A stretch of DNA of 6,934 nt from NCBI GenBank assembly GCA_945948775.1, contig CAMFCK010000042.1:1-6934 (forward strand), in the 5' to 3' direction. The position numbers and the translations under genes were made by a program. Numbering within the stretch: the stretch's first letter is position 1; each line of letters opens with the position of its first letter. The stretch is from an uncultured Clostridia bacterium. Its GTDB lineage: Bacteria > Bacillota > Clostridia > UBA1381. Positions 1-5,467 of this stretch are shown here, piece by piece. A model generated the notes under the pieces. The model was not told the DNA's origin and did not search any database. It worked only from the letters and a program-made list of their open reading frames with translations.

Positions 1-296
1 GCAGTTATTTCCTCATTACCTTCAAGTCCGTATGCCGTCAAAAATTCATCAGCGGTCATTCCTGCGTCTTGCGCATACTGAGCAACCGTTTGTGTCGTAT
101 TTCCGGTGTCATCAGACGGTTGGTTTGCTTTCTTTTCAAGATAAGAGCTAACCAATGCATAGCCTCCAAGCGCTAAAACCGCGATCACGATCAAAGCCAG
201 CACCGCGTTAAAGCCTGCCGACGATTTGCCCTTTGTATGCTTTTTCGCCTCCTCAGGCTGTGTTTTTCTCTGCTTTTTAGCTTGTTTTTCGCTCAT
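1..296 (-). CDS. Single-pass membrane protein of unknown function, N-terminal 98 residues (3' end outside window)
   Basis: The gene reads leftward from an ATG at 296-294 and stays open to the window edge, so only its first 98 codons are visible. A strong AAAGGAGG ribosome site lies about 11 nt upstream of this ATG, which supports the start. Residues 1-26 are very hydrophilic and rich in Lys, Gln and Glu. Residues about 29-51 form one hydrophobic segment, followed by a Lys pair and a Ser/Thr/Asn/Asp-rich linker (about 55-70), then a short likely helical stretch (about 70-98, with QYAQDAGMTADEFLTAYGL). The basic N-terminus and single segment suggest an inner-side N-terminus with the rest outside the cell. 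There is no lipobox, and I do not see a cleavage site that would make the segment a signal peptide. I do not recognise the family. The missing C-terminal part probably holds the functional domain. Confidence 0.8.
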   Translation of the reverse strand, partial: MSEKQAKKQRKTQPEEAKKHTKGKSSAGFNAVLALIVIAVLALGGYALVSSYLEKKANQPSDDTGNTTQTVAQYAQDAGMTADEFLTAYGLEGNEEIT

Positions 297-322
297 AAAC
301 AGACATTCCTCCTTTGAATAGC

Positions 323-340
323 TGCTGTATAAATACAGCA
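323..340. repeat. 18-bp dyad between promoter and start of the 296..1 gene
   Basis: TGCTGTAT-AA-ATACAGCA is a perfect 8-bp inverted repeat with a 2-bp centre. It lies between the predicted minus-strand transcription start (about 354) and the ribosome site of the 296..1 gene. A 2-nt loop is too tight for a full RNA hairpin, so a repressor-binding DNA site is the more natural reading. The CTG...CAG ends recall the E. coli LexA box, but the spacing (8 rather than 10) and the Firmicute LexA consensus (GAAC-N4-GTTC) do not fit. The binding protein is unknown. Confidence 0.5.
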
Positions 341-360
341 TTTATTTGACTGTCCTAATA

Positions 361-389
361 ACTATAACACTTTTTCAAAGAAAAATCAA
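361..389 (-). promoter_or_regulatory. Predicted SigA promoter for the leftward gene 296..1
   Basis: On the minus strand, TTGATT (389-384) and TATAGT (366-361) are separated by exactly 17 nt, giving a start point near 354 and a leader of roughly 58 nt. No hairpin with a T-run is visible between the stop of the upstream gene (418) and this promoter. Read-through from the CmpB-like gene therefore remains possible alongside this promoter. Confidence 0.55.
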
Positions 390-417
390 TATCAATTTAT
401 GAGAGATTTGTTAATTT

Positions 418-978
418 TTAGTATTTTTTTCTCATATACCAAAAGCACGGCGGCAGATTTTGTGTATCGCCGCTTCTGAATTTTCTGAATACTGCCAGCG
501 TTTTTTTCAGATCCGCCGCAGTTACAATGCCGAGAAACACCACAGCCAGAAGCTTGAATTTTTCCGGCATAAAGCCGCATAAAAGCTGTGCCGCCGGATC
601 GATATACCGCACAAGCACAACTGCAAGCACTCCCCACATAAGCGTATAAAAAGCGCACACTCCGCCTCTGTAATTTGCCGGCTGATTGGAATAATCCCAT
701 ACCAATATACCGTACATCGCCTCATTTACTAAAAAATACAAAAGCTCCACCGCGCTTGCAAGAAGCGCGCCCAGCGCAAACAAAAGCAGAAAATTGTCCG
801 CAAAAGCCGGCAGCATATGCACAAGCGCCACAGCTCCGATACCGTATACCGGACACATCGGAAGATGCAAAAGCATCCTTTTATCCCTGAATTTTCCCGT
901 AACAATATAATACCACACCGCTTCTATCATCCAGCCGAGTACGGAGTATATAAAAAACTCCAGCATTATATCAATCAT
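418..978 (-). CDS. CmpB-like polytopic membrane protein (putative ABC-transporter type IV family, PF06541)
   Basis: This is a 186-residue integral membrane protein with about five hydrophobic segments (residues near 6-27, 40-57, 62-86, 107-124 and 141-158). Family recognition rests on the N-terminal FFIYSVLGWMIEA motif, the CPVYGIGA motif (42-49), and the WDYS...N.RGGVC...W block (94-115). These match the 'LGW-E', 'CP-YG-GA' and 'W-DYS-N-G-VC' signatures of the CmpB / putative ABC-transporter type IV family. The transport role in the family name is poorly supported, and no ATPase gene is adjacent. The ATG at 978-976 was chosen because GGAG lies 6 nt upstream; an in-frame TTG at 1002 would add 8 polar residues and swallow that site. 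The protein is short for its family. Its C-terminus ends in a basic tail (MRKKY). Function is unknown; the family assignment is fairly sure. Confidence 0.8.
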   Translation of the reverse strand: MIDIMLEFFIYSVLGWMIEAVWYYIVTGKFRDKRMLLHLPMCPVYGIGAVALVHMLPAFADNFLLLFALGALLASAVELLYFLVNEAMYGILVWDYSNQPANYRGGVCAFYTLMWGVLAVVLVRYIDPAAQLLCGFMPEKFKLLAVVFLGIVTAADLKKTLAVFRKFRSGDTQNLPPCFWYMRKKY

Positions 979-980
979 AT

Positions 981-988
981 CCTTCTCC
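981..988 (-). promoter_or_regulatory. Ribosome binding site deciding the start of the CmpB-like gene
   Basis: GGAGAAGG on the minus strand, with its GGAG portion 6 nt before the ATG at 978-976. It lies inside the coding region that a TTG start at 1002 would imply, which argues against the longer form. Confidence 0.6.
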
Positions 989-1054
989 GTCCTGCCGTCC
1001 AAACCGGCATAACATCATATAAAAATCATGCTTTTTTATTACCCTGCTATTATC

Positions 1055-1079
1055 TGCGATTATATATTTTTTAATCGTA
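1055..1079. repeat. AT-rich inverted repeat in the divergent intergenic region
   Basis: CGATTA (1057-1062) and TAATCG (1072-1077) are perfect inverted copies with a 9-nt centre. A G-T and a T-A pair extend the arms to 1055 and 1079. A minus-strand TATAAT (1064-1059) overlaps the left arm and could be the -10 of the CmpB-like gene, but no good -35 box stands 16-18 nt upstream. It could be a regulator site between the two divergent genes or simply an AT-rich coincidence. Confidence 0.3.
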
Positions 1080-1106
1080 TTTTTACATAAAATACAAAAT
1101 ATGAGA

Positions 1107-1135
1107 TTGACTATTGTATGTTTTTCATATATAAT
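1107..1135 (+). promoter_or_regulatory. Near-consensus SigA promoter for the nucleotidyltransferase gene
   Basis: TTGACT (1107-1112), a 17-nt spacer, and a perfect TATAAT (1130-1135) predict a start point near 1142 and a leader of about 34 nt before the ATG at 1176. This is one of the two strongest promoters in the window. It sits downstream of the in-frame ATG at 1101, ruling that codon out as the normal start for transcripts from here. Confidence 0.8.
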
Positions 1136-1175
1136 GATTAATGTTATTATTCTAATTTGGAAAGGTGTGTTAAAC

Positions 1176-1907
1176 ATGGAGTGTATTCTTCTTGCGGCAG
1201 GATATGCCACTCGGCTCTATCCTCTGACAGAAAATCTTCCGAAGGCTCTTCTCATGCTCGGCTCAAAGACAATTCTTGACCGTGTATGCGAAAAAATCGA
1301 GGAAATTCCCGAGGTAAACAATATATATATTGTTACCAACCACCGCTTTGCAGATCAGCTTGCGGAATGGGCAGCAGCCTACAGCGGCAAAAAACCGGTC
1401 AAGGTTCTTGACGACGGCACTACCAGCAACGATAACAGGCTCGGTGCGATAGGCGATATTCAGTATGTAATTGAAAAAGAAAACATCAGTGATGAAATTC
1501 TCGTAATGGCAAGCGATAACGTTTTTGATTTTTCTCTTAATGACATGGTGCAGATGTACCGCGAAAAGGACTGCGATCTGATTTCGGCTCATTATGTTGA
1601 TGATCTCGTTGATCTCAGACAGATGGGTGTTGTGGAGCTTGCTCCCGACGGACGTGTCACAGGCTTTGTCGAGAAGCCTGCCGAACCAAAAACCAACTGG
1701 GGCGTTCCGCCTTTTTATTTCTATAAAAAGGAAACTCTTGCTTTAATCCGTCAGTATCTTGCAGAGGGAAACAACCCGGACGCTCCCGGTCATCTTATTC
1801 CGTGGCTTATACAACGGACGCCTGTTTATGCGTACACCTTCGACGTTATGACAATAGATATCGGTACGCCAAAAACCTACGCAGAGGCGCAAAAGCTGTT
1901 CGACTGA
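1176..1907 (+). CDS. Sugar-phosphate nucleotidyltransferase (NTP_transferase family, RmlA/LicC-like fold)
   Basis: The 243-residue protein is expected to transfer an NMP group from an NTP to a sugar- or alcohol-phosphate, releasing pyrophosphate in the cytoplasm. The nucleotide-binding signature is at residues 5-24 (LLAAGYATRLYPLTENLPKA), with Arg13 and Lys23 as the expected phosphate contacts. ASDN (112-115) holds the likely Mg-binding Asp114, EKP (166-168) is the sugar-site motif, and DIGTP (228-232) holds the second metal Asp228. The length fits a lone catalytic domain with no left-handed beta-helix, unlike GlmU. The NLPKAL form resembles LicC- and mannose-1-phosphate-type enzymes more than classical RmlA (KQLLP), so the substrate is left open. 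An in-frame ATG at 1101 lies upstream of the promoter; the AAAGGTG ribosome site at 1161-1167 supports the start at 1176. The DUF975 gene follows after 26 nt. Confidence 0.88.
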   Translation: MECILLAAGYATRLYPLTENLPKALLMLGSKTILDRVCEKIEEIPEVNNIYIVTNHRFADQLAEWAAAYSGKKPVKVLDDGTTSNDNRLGAIGDIQYVIEKENISDEILVMASDNVFDFSLNDMVQMYREKDCDLISAHYVDDLVDLRQMGVVELAPDGRVTGFVEKPAEPKTNWGVPPFYFYKKETLALIRQYLAEGNNPDAPGHLIPWLIQRTPVYAYTFDVMTIDIGTPKTYAEAQKLFD

Positions 1908-1933
1908 TTATATTTTAAAGAGAGGTTAGGCAA

Positions 1934-2773
1934 ATGTTTAACAGAAAAGTTTTAAAAGCACGGGCAAAAGAGGTTTTGAAAACCTCCTACTGGCAGACCT
2001 TTGGAGTATTATTGCTCATCCAGCTTATCGGCAGTGCGGCAAGCATGTTTTTCACGCTGCCGTCAAGGGTAATATCGGGCACATTGTCCACGTTTGCTGC
2101 TTTTATGCTGCTTGGCGTCATTCTTGTGCTGGTAGCTCTTTATTTGGTAATAAATATTTTCTTTCTCACACCGCTTTCGCTCGGCGGCAACAAATTCCTG
2201 CTTGACGCGGCAAAAAGCGGTTTTACCGATGTAGGAGCTATAGGCTACTCCTTCCGCAGCAATTATAAAAATATTGTTAAGGTTACATTTATGAAATCGC
2301 TCATACTTGTCGCCTTCGGTGTCGTTCCTTTGCTTTTGCTTGCTGCCGGCTATGGATACAGTGCCTCGCTTCTCGGCATTGGTCTTTATGACGCGTCTGC
2401 TTATTCTTCAATATCGTTTTCCGGCTCGGATACGCTCTTTGTGCTGCTGACAGTACTTGCATATATCCTGCTTATTCCTTTGTATATGAAAGTATATGAC
2501 TACTATCTTGTGGAATATATACTTGCCGAGGATTCGGATATGACCTGGCGTGAGGCTCTTGCAAAGAGCAAAAAGCTTATGCGCGGAAACCGATGGGCAA
2601 CATTTGTCATGAACCTCTCATTTTTCGGCTGGCTCCTGCTTGGTACCTGTGCCTGCGGCATCGGCACCCTGTTTGTCCTGCCGTATATAAAAGCTACCGA
2701 TACACAGCTGTATCTTGAGCTTACTGGTCAGTCGGTTATAGAAACTTTTTATGAAAATACAGAAAATATTTGA
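1934..2773 (+). CDS. DUF975 family integral membrane protein
   Basis: This 279-residue protein has about five long hydrophobic stretches (near residues 22-43, 53-79, 118-140, 166-188 and 223-252). DUF975 membership (PF06161) rests on the N-terminal block RKVLKARAKEVLKTSYWQTF and the C-terminal block with MTWREALAKSKKLMRGNRW (203-221). A hydrophobic helix, a small Gly/Cys-rich turn, and the LPYIKATDTQLY tail follow. The family is widespread in Firmicutes; its biochemical role is not established. The start is backed by an AGAGAGG ribosome site about 8 nt upstream. The gene starts 26 nt after the nucleotidyltransferase with no terminator between, so the two are probably co-transcribed. A role at the envelope linked to the nucleotidyltransferase is only a guess from adjacency. 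The stop codon lies 8 nt before the next promoter, so it probably ends the transcription unit. Confidence 0.87.
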   Translation: MFNRKVLKARAKEVLKTSYWQTFGVLLLIQLIGSAASMFFTLPSRVISGTLSTFAAFMLLGVILVLVALYLVINIFFLTPLSLGGNKFLLDAAKSGFTDVGAIGYSFRSNYKNIVKVTFMKSLILVAFGVVPLLLLAAGYGYSASLLGIGLYDASAYSSISFSGSDTLFVLLTVLAYILLIPLYMKVYDYYLVEYILAEDSDMTWREALAKSKKLMRGNRWATFVMNLSFFGWLLLGTCACGIGTLFVLPYIKATDTQLYLELTGQSVIETFYENTENI

Positions 2774-2781
2774 AATAAAGA

Positions 2782-2810
2782 TTGAAATTTCTTTATATTA
2801 GTGATAAAAT
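2782..2810 (+). promoter_or_regulatory. Predicted SigA promoter for eda-kdgK
   Basis: TTGAAA (2782-2787), a 17-nt spacer and TAAAAT (2805-2810) predict a start near 2817 and a leader of about 46 nt. The -35 box overlaps the 8-bp palindrome GAAATTTC (2784-2791), which is too short to call an operator. No hairpin with a T-run separates it from the DUF975 stop at 2773, so some read-through from upstream is possible. Confidence 0.7.
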
Positions 2811-2825
2811 GTAAAATGAAATAAT

Positions 2826-2842
2826 TTCGGGTTTTTCCCGGA
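2826..2842 (+). other. Small hairpin in the eda leader
   Basis: CGGG (2828-2831) pairs with CCCG (2837-2840) across a TTTTT loop, and one wobble and one A-T pair extend it to 2826-2842. It lies between the predicted transcription start and the AAAGGAAG ribosome site (2847-2854). No T-run follows it, so it is not a terminator. It may protect the mRNA 5' end or tune initiation. Confidence 0.35.
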
Positions 2843-2862
2843 TATGAAAGGAAGAATACATA

Positions 2863-3507
2863 ATGGAAAAAGAACAGGTCATTACCAAAATGACTGAAGC
2901 CGGTCTGGTTGCGGTTGTACGCGCTAACTCCGCCGACGACGCGATGCGTATATGCGACGCCTGCTTAGAGGGCGGCTGCCCGTCTATCGAGCTTACCTTT
3001 ACCGTCCCCGGCGCTCACAAGGTTATCGAGGCGCTTGCGGCAAAATATACAAAGGGCGAGATGCTCTTGGGTGCAGGAACCGTGCTTGATGCCGAAACTG
3101 CAAGAATAGCTATACTCTCCGGTGCAAATTTCGTTGTATCTCCGGCATTTAACGAGAATGCAGCAAAGCTGTGCAACCGTTACAGAGTTCCCTATATGCC
3201 CGGCTGCGCTACAATCACAGAAGTTATCACCGCTATGGAAGCGGGCGCTGACATCGTAAAAATTTTCCCTGCCGATTTATACGGCCCGAAAATCATCAAG
3301 GATATTAAAGGACCGCTTCCGCAGGCTAAGATGATGCCTACAGGCGGCGTTGACGTAGATAATGTTGCAGAATGGATAAAGGCCGGCGCTGTTGCAGTCG
3401 GAGCCGGTTCTTCGCTTACTAAGGGCGCAAAGACAGGCGATTATGCCGATATCACAGCAAAAGCAAAGGCCTTCATCAAGAATATCAAGGCTGCACGCGC
3501 AAACTGA
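2863..3507 (+). CDS. eda: 2-dehydro-3-deoxy-phosphogluconate aldolase (KDPG/KHG aldolase)
   Basis: This class I aldolase cleaves 2-keto-3-deoxy-6-phosphogluconate to pyruvate and glyceraldehyde-3-phosphate, and family members often act on 4-hydroxy-2-oxoglutarate too. The 214-residue length is typical of the TIM-barrel family. Visible landmarks are VAVVRA (16-21), IELTFTVPGA with the expected general acid/base Glu43, GAGTV (70-74), VSPAFNEN (92-99), and MPG (112-114). The Schiff-base Lys133 is in DIVKIFPA, and TGGV (160-163) and GAGS (180-183) form the phosphate pocket. The position matching E. coli Eda Arg49 is Thr47, as in the Thermotoga maritima type enzyme (from memory). Start support: AAAGGAAG 8 nt before the ATG. 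kdgK follows after 26 nt with its own ribosome site, giving a two-gene operon that supplies and consumes KDPG. Confidence 0.95.
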   Translation: MEKEQVITKMTEAGLVAVVRANSADDAMRICDACLEGGCPSIELTFTVPGAHKVIEALAAKYTKGEMLLGAGTVLDAETARIAILSGANFVVSPAFNENAAKLCNRYRVPYMPGCATITEVITAMEAGADIVKIFPADLYGPKIIKDIKGPLPQAKMMPTGGVDVDNVAEWIKAGAVAVGAGSSLTKGAKTGDYADITAKAKAFIKNIKAARAN

Positions 3508-3533
3508 TTACATAAGAAAGAGGAATTGATAAA

Positions 3534-4565
3534 ATGGGTAAAATAGTTACAATGGGTGAGATAATGCTCAGATTATCCACTCCCGGAAATGAAAAATTTA
3601 TTCAGGCAGACGAATTTGACGTTTGCTACGGCGGCGGCGAAGCAAATGTAGCCGTATCGCTTGCAAATTACGGACACGAAGCCGAGTTTGTGACAAAGGT
3701 TCCTGAAAATCCTATAGGCGCAAGCGCTGTTGCAGCTCTTCGCAAGATGGGCGTTGAAACTAAGCATATCGCAAAGGGCGGCGAGCGTCTTGGAATTTAT
3801 TTTCTTGAAACCGGCGCCGCAATGAGAGCCTCTAATGTTGTATATGACCGCGCTCATTCCTCAATCTCAACAGCTACACCGGACGACTTTGACTTTGACG
3901 CTATATTTGAAGGTGCAGACTGGTTCCACTTCACAGGAATCACACCTGCTATATCCGATGCTGCGGCAGAGCTTACAGAGGTGGCTTTGAAGGCTGCAAA
4001 AGCAAAGGGCGTAAAGGTTTCCTGTGACCTAAACTTCAGAAAGAAGCTCTGGTCAAGCGAAAAGGCGCAGAAGGTCATGACAAATCTGATGAAGTATGTT
4101 GACATATGCATAGGAAACGAGGAGGACGCTGAAAAGGTTCTTGGCTTCAAGCCCGGAAACACAGATGTCACCAGCGGTGAGCTTGAGCTTGCAGGCTACA
4201 AGGACATTTTTGTTCAGATGGTTGAAAAGTTCAATTTTGAATATGTTATTTCCTCCCTGCGCGTAAGCCATTCAGCTTCGGATAACGGCTGGTCGGCTTG
4301 TATATACTCACGTGATACAAAGGAATTTTATCATTCAAGAGAATACAGAATTTCACCGATCGTAGACAGAGTCGGCGGAGGCGACAGCTTTGCCGGAGGT
4401 ACTATCTGCGGCTTTATGGACGGCAAGGACTTTAAGTCCGCGCTTGAGTTCGGTGTTGCAGCTTCAGCTCTGAAGCATACTATCCCCGGAGACTTCAACA
4501 TGGTTTCAAGAGCAGATGTTGACAATCTTGCCGGCGGAGACGGCTCGGGCAGAGTTCAGAGATAG
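3534..4565 (+). CDS. kdgK: 2-dehydro-3-deoxygluconate kinase (PfkB/ribokinase family)
   Basis: This enzyme phosphorylates 2-keto-3-deoxygluconate to KDPG using ATP, making the substrate for the adjacent aldolase. The 343-residue protein shows the first PfkB signature at GGGEANVAVSLANYG (33-47), the DLNFRKKLW block (165-173), GNEEDAEKVLG (194-204), and the second signature DRVGGGDSFAGG (278-289). Asp284 is the catalytic base and GGGD forms the anion hole. The early MGEIMLRLSTPG segment is typical of KdgK-type kinases, as is the Arg in DRVGGGD instead of the usual DTVGAGD. Substrate choice rests on these motifs plus the eda neighbour; a fructokinase-like side activity cannot be excluded. An AAAGAGGAA ribosome site sits 8-9 nt before the ATG. 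Codon use and composition look like the neighbours. Confidence 0.92.
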   Translation: MGKIVTMGEIMLRLSTPGNEKFIQADEFDVCYGGGEANVAVSLANYGHEAEFVTKVPENPIGASAVAALRKMGVETKHIAKGGERLGIYFLETGAAMRASNVVYDRAHSSISTATPDDFDFDAIFEGADWFHFTGITPAISDAAAELTEVALKAAKAKGVKVSCDLNFRKKLWSSEKAQKVMTNLMKYVDICIGNEEDAEKVLGFKPGNTDVTSGELELAGYKDIFVQMVEKFNFEYVISSLRVSHSASDNGWSACIYSRDTKEFYHSREYRISPIVDRVGGGDSFAGGTICGFMDGKDFKSALEFGVAASALKHTIPGDFNMVSRADVDNLAGGDGSGRVQR

Positions 4566-4577
4566 TTCTGAAAAAAG

Positions 4578-4590
4578 GTATATCATATAC
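4578..4590. repeat. 13-bp palindrome just after kdgK
   Basis: GTATAT-C-ATATAC is a perfect 6-bp inverted repeat around one base, 13 nt after the kdgK stop. As RNA the loop would be too tight, so a DNA-binding site is more likely than a hairpin. The GT...AC ends are compatible with GntR-type operators, but this AT-rich sequence is short enough to arise by chance. No regulator gene of that family is in the window. Confidence 0.35.
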
Positions 4591-4603
4591 AACTGCCTCA
4601 AAT

Positions 4604-4692
4604 GCAGGACTGTCCGCAGCAGCTTGACGTATGATCTATAAACGCCGTAAATCCGGTGTTTTACCGTGCTGTAAGCTGAGCGGCAGTCCTGT
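4604..4692 (+). other. Long imperfect hairpin (89 nt) downstream of kdgK
   Basis: The outer stem has four helical blocks in register. GC (4604-4605) pairs with GT (4691-4692) through one wobble, AGGACTG (4606-4612) with CAGTCCT (4684-4690), CCGC (4614-4617) with GCGG (4680-4683), and CAGCTT (4620-4625) with AAGCTG (4673-4678). Only a bulged T and a 2-by-1 internal loop interrupt it. An inner arm pairs 4640-4647 with 4654-4661 around a 6-nt loop. A stem of about 19 bp this regular is unlikely to be chance. The following bases (TTATATATG) are only weakly T-rich, so a normal intrinsic terminator is doubtful. It could be a leader element of the two-component genes, a processed 3' UTR, a small RNA, or a short palindromic mobile repeat. 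No known riboswitch core was recognised. Confidence 0.6.
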
Positions 4693-4708
4693 TTATATAT
4701 GAGCCGTC

Positions 4709-4752
4709 GGCAGAAGCAAACAGTAAAGCCTTCTTTACTGTTTGCTATTGCC
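4709..4752 (+). other. Second hairpin with 14-bp perfect stem upstream of the response regulator
   Basis: AGCAAACAGTAAAG (4715-4728) is perfectly complementary to 4733-4746 around a CCTT loop. After one A-A mismatch the pairing resumes with a G-T wobble and GGCA (4709-4712) to TGCC (4749-4752), giving 19 pairs in all. It ends 28 nt before the ATG of the response regulator and 8 nt before its ribosome site region. No T-run follows on either strand, so it is not a textbook terminator. It may end the eda-kdgK transcript by another route, protect a processed 5' end, or attenuate the two-component genes. Confidence 0.7.
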
Positions 4753-4780
4753 TGTCGCTTAGAGAAGGGAGCATTTTAAA

Positions 4781-5467
4781 ATGAACAACAAAATTCTTAT
4801 AGTTGATGATGAAAGCAATATAGTTGAGCTAATCAGGCTGTATCTTGAAAATGAGGGCTTTACCGCAATAAGTGCAAAGGACGGCAGCGAAGCTCTTTCA
4901 AACTTCAAATCCGAATCGCCTGATCTGATAATTCTTGATATAATGATACCGGAGCCGGACGGCTGGCAGGTATGCCGTGAGATCCGCCGCAGCTCCAATG
5001 TTCCTATCATAATGCTTACGGCAAAATCCGAAACCTTCGACAAGGTGCTCGGTCTTGAGCTTGGCGCGGATGATTATCTTACAAAGCCGTTTGAAGCAAA
5101 AGAGCTGGTTGCCCGTGTAAAAGCCGTTCTTCGCCGATCGGACGCAAAGGAGCCTGAGCAGAAAAAGGAGATTTCCTATACCAATCTGACGGTGAATATA
5201 GAAAATTATGAGCTTACCATCTGTGGCAAAATAGTAGAAGCGCCCCCAAAAGAGCTTGAGCTTTTGTATTTTCTTGCCTCAAACCCGAACCGCGTATATA
5301 CGCGCGAGCAGCTGCTTGAAGAAGTATGGGGCTTTGATTATTTCGGTGATTCGCGTACTGTTGACGTGCATATAAAGCGCCTGCGCGAGAAGCTTGAGGG
5401 CGTCGAAGGCAACTGGCAGCTGAAAACCGTCTGGGGTGTAGGATATAAATTCGAGGTGAGAGGATAG
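4781..5467 (+). CDS. OmpR/PhoB-family response regulator transcription factor
   Basis: This 228-residue cytoplasmic DNA-binding protein is expected to be phosphorylated by the kinase encoded next to it. The receiver domain spans about 3-118: the acidic pair Asp9/Asp10, phospho-acceptor Asp53 (ILDIMIP), Thr80, and Lys102 (TKPF) are all present. A charged linker (120-131) leads to a winged-helix domain (about 131-226) with the PPKELELLYFLASNPNRV helix region, the recognition helix around SRTVDVHIKRLREKL (191-205), and the VWGVGYKF wing (217-224). Length and domain order are standard for OmpR/PhoB regulators. The start is supported by GAAGGGAG about 10 nt upstream. The stop codon overlaps the kinase start by one base, implying translational coupling. 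The target genes cannot be read from the window. Confidence 0.95.
   Translation: MNNKILIVDDESNIVELIRLYLENEGFTAISAKDGSEALSNFKSESPDLIILDIMIPEPDGWQVCREIRRSSNVPIIMLTAKSETFDKVLGLELGADDYLTKPFEAKELVARVKAVLRRSDAKEPEQKKEISYTNLTVNIENYELTICGKIVEAPPKELELLYFLASNPNRVYTREQLLEEVWGFDYFGDSRTVDVHIKRLREKLEGVEGNWQLKTVWGVGYKFEVRG

Noticed and set aside
323..340. LexA (SOS) box
   Set aside because: The CTG and CAG ends are 8 nt apart instead of the E. coli 10, and Firmicute LexA uses a GAAC-N4-GTTC site, which is absent.
675..1074. Plus-strand open frames opposite the CmpB-like gene
   Set aside because: They are antisense shadows of a well-supported membrane-protein gene, lack family motifs and have no convincing ribosome site.
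2826..2842. Terminator or attenuator in front of eda
   Set aside because: The stem is only 4-6 bp and the T-run is in the loop rather than after the stem.
3573..4525. Minus-strand open frames within kdgK
   Set aside because: They overlap a clear PfkB kinase with both signatures on the plus strand, and their translations show no recognisable domains.
3534..4565. Altered active site in kdgK (DRVGGGD instead of DTVGAGD)
   Set aside because: This form is common in KdgK-type kinases, and the catalytic Asp and glycine-rich anion hole are intact.
4604..4692. Known riboswitch, T-box, SRP RNA or 6S RNA
   Set aside because: I could not find the conserved cores of these classes; only base pairing is evident.
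4709..4752. Intrinsic terminator of eda-kdgK
   Set aside because: The stem is strong, but no T-run follows on either strand, so I keep it as a hairpin of unknown role.
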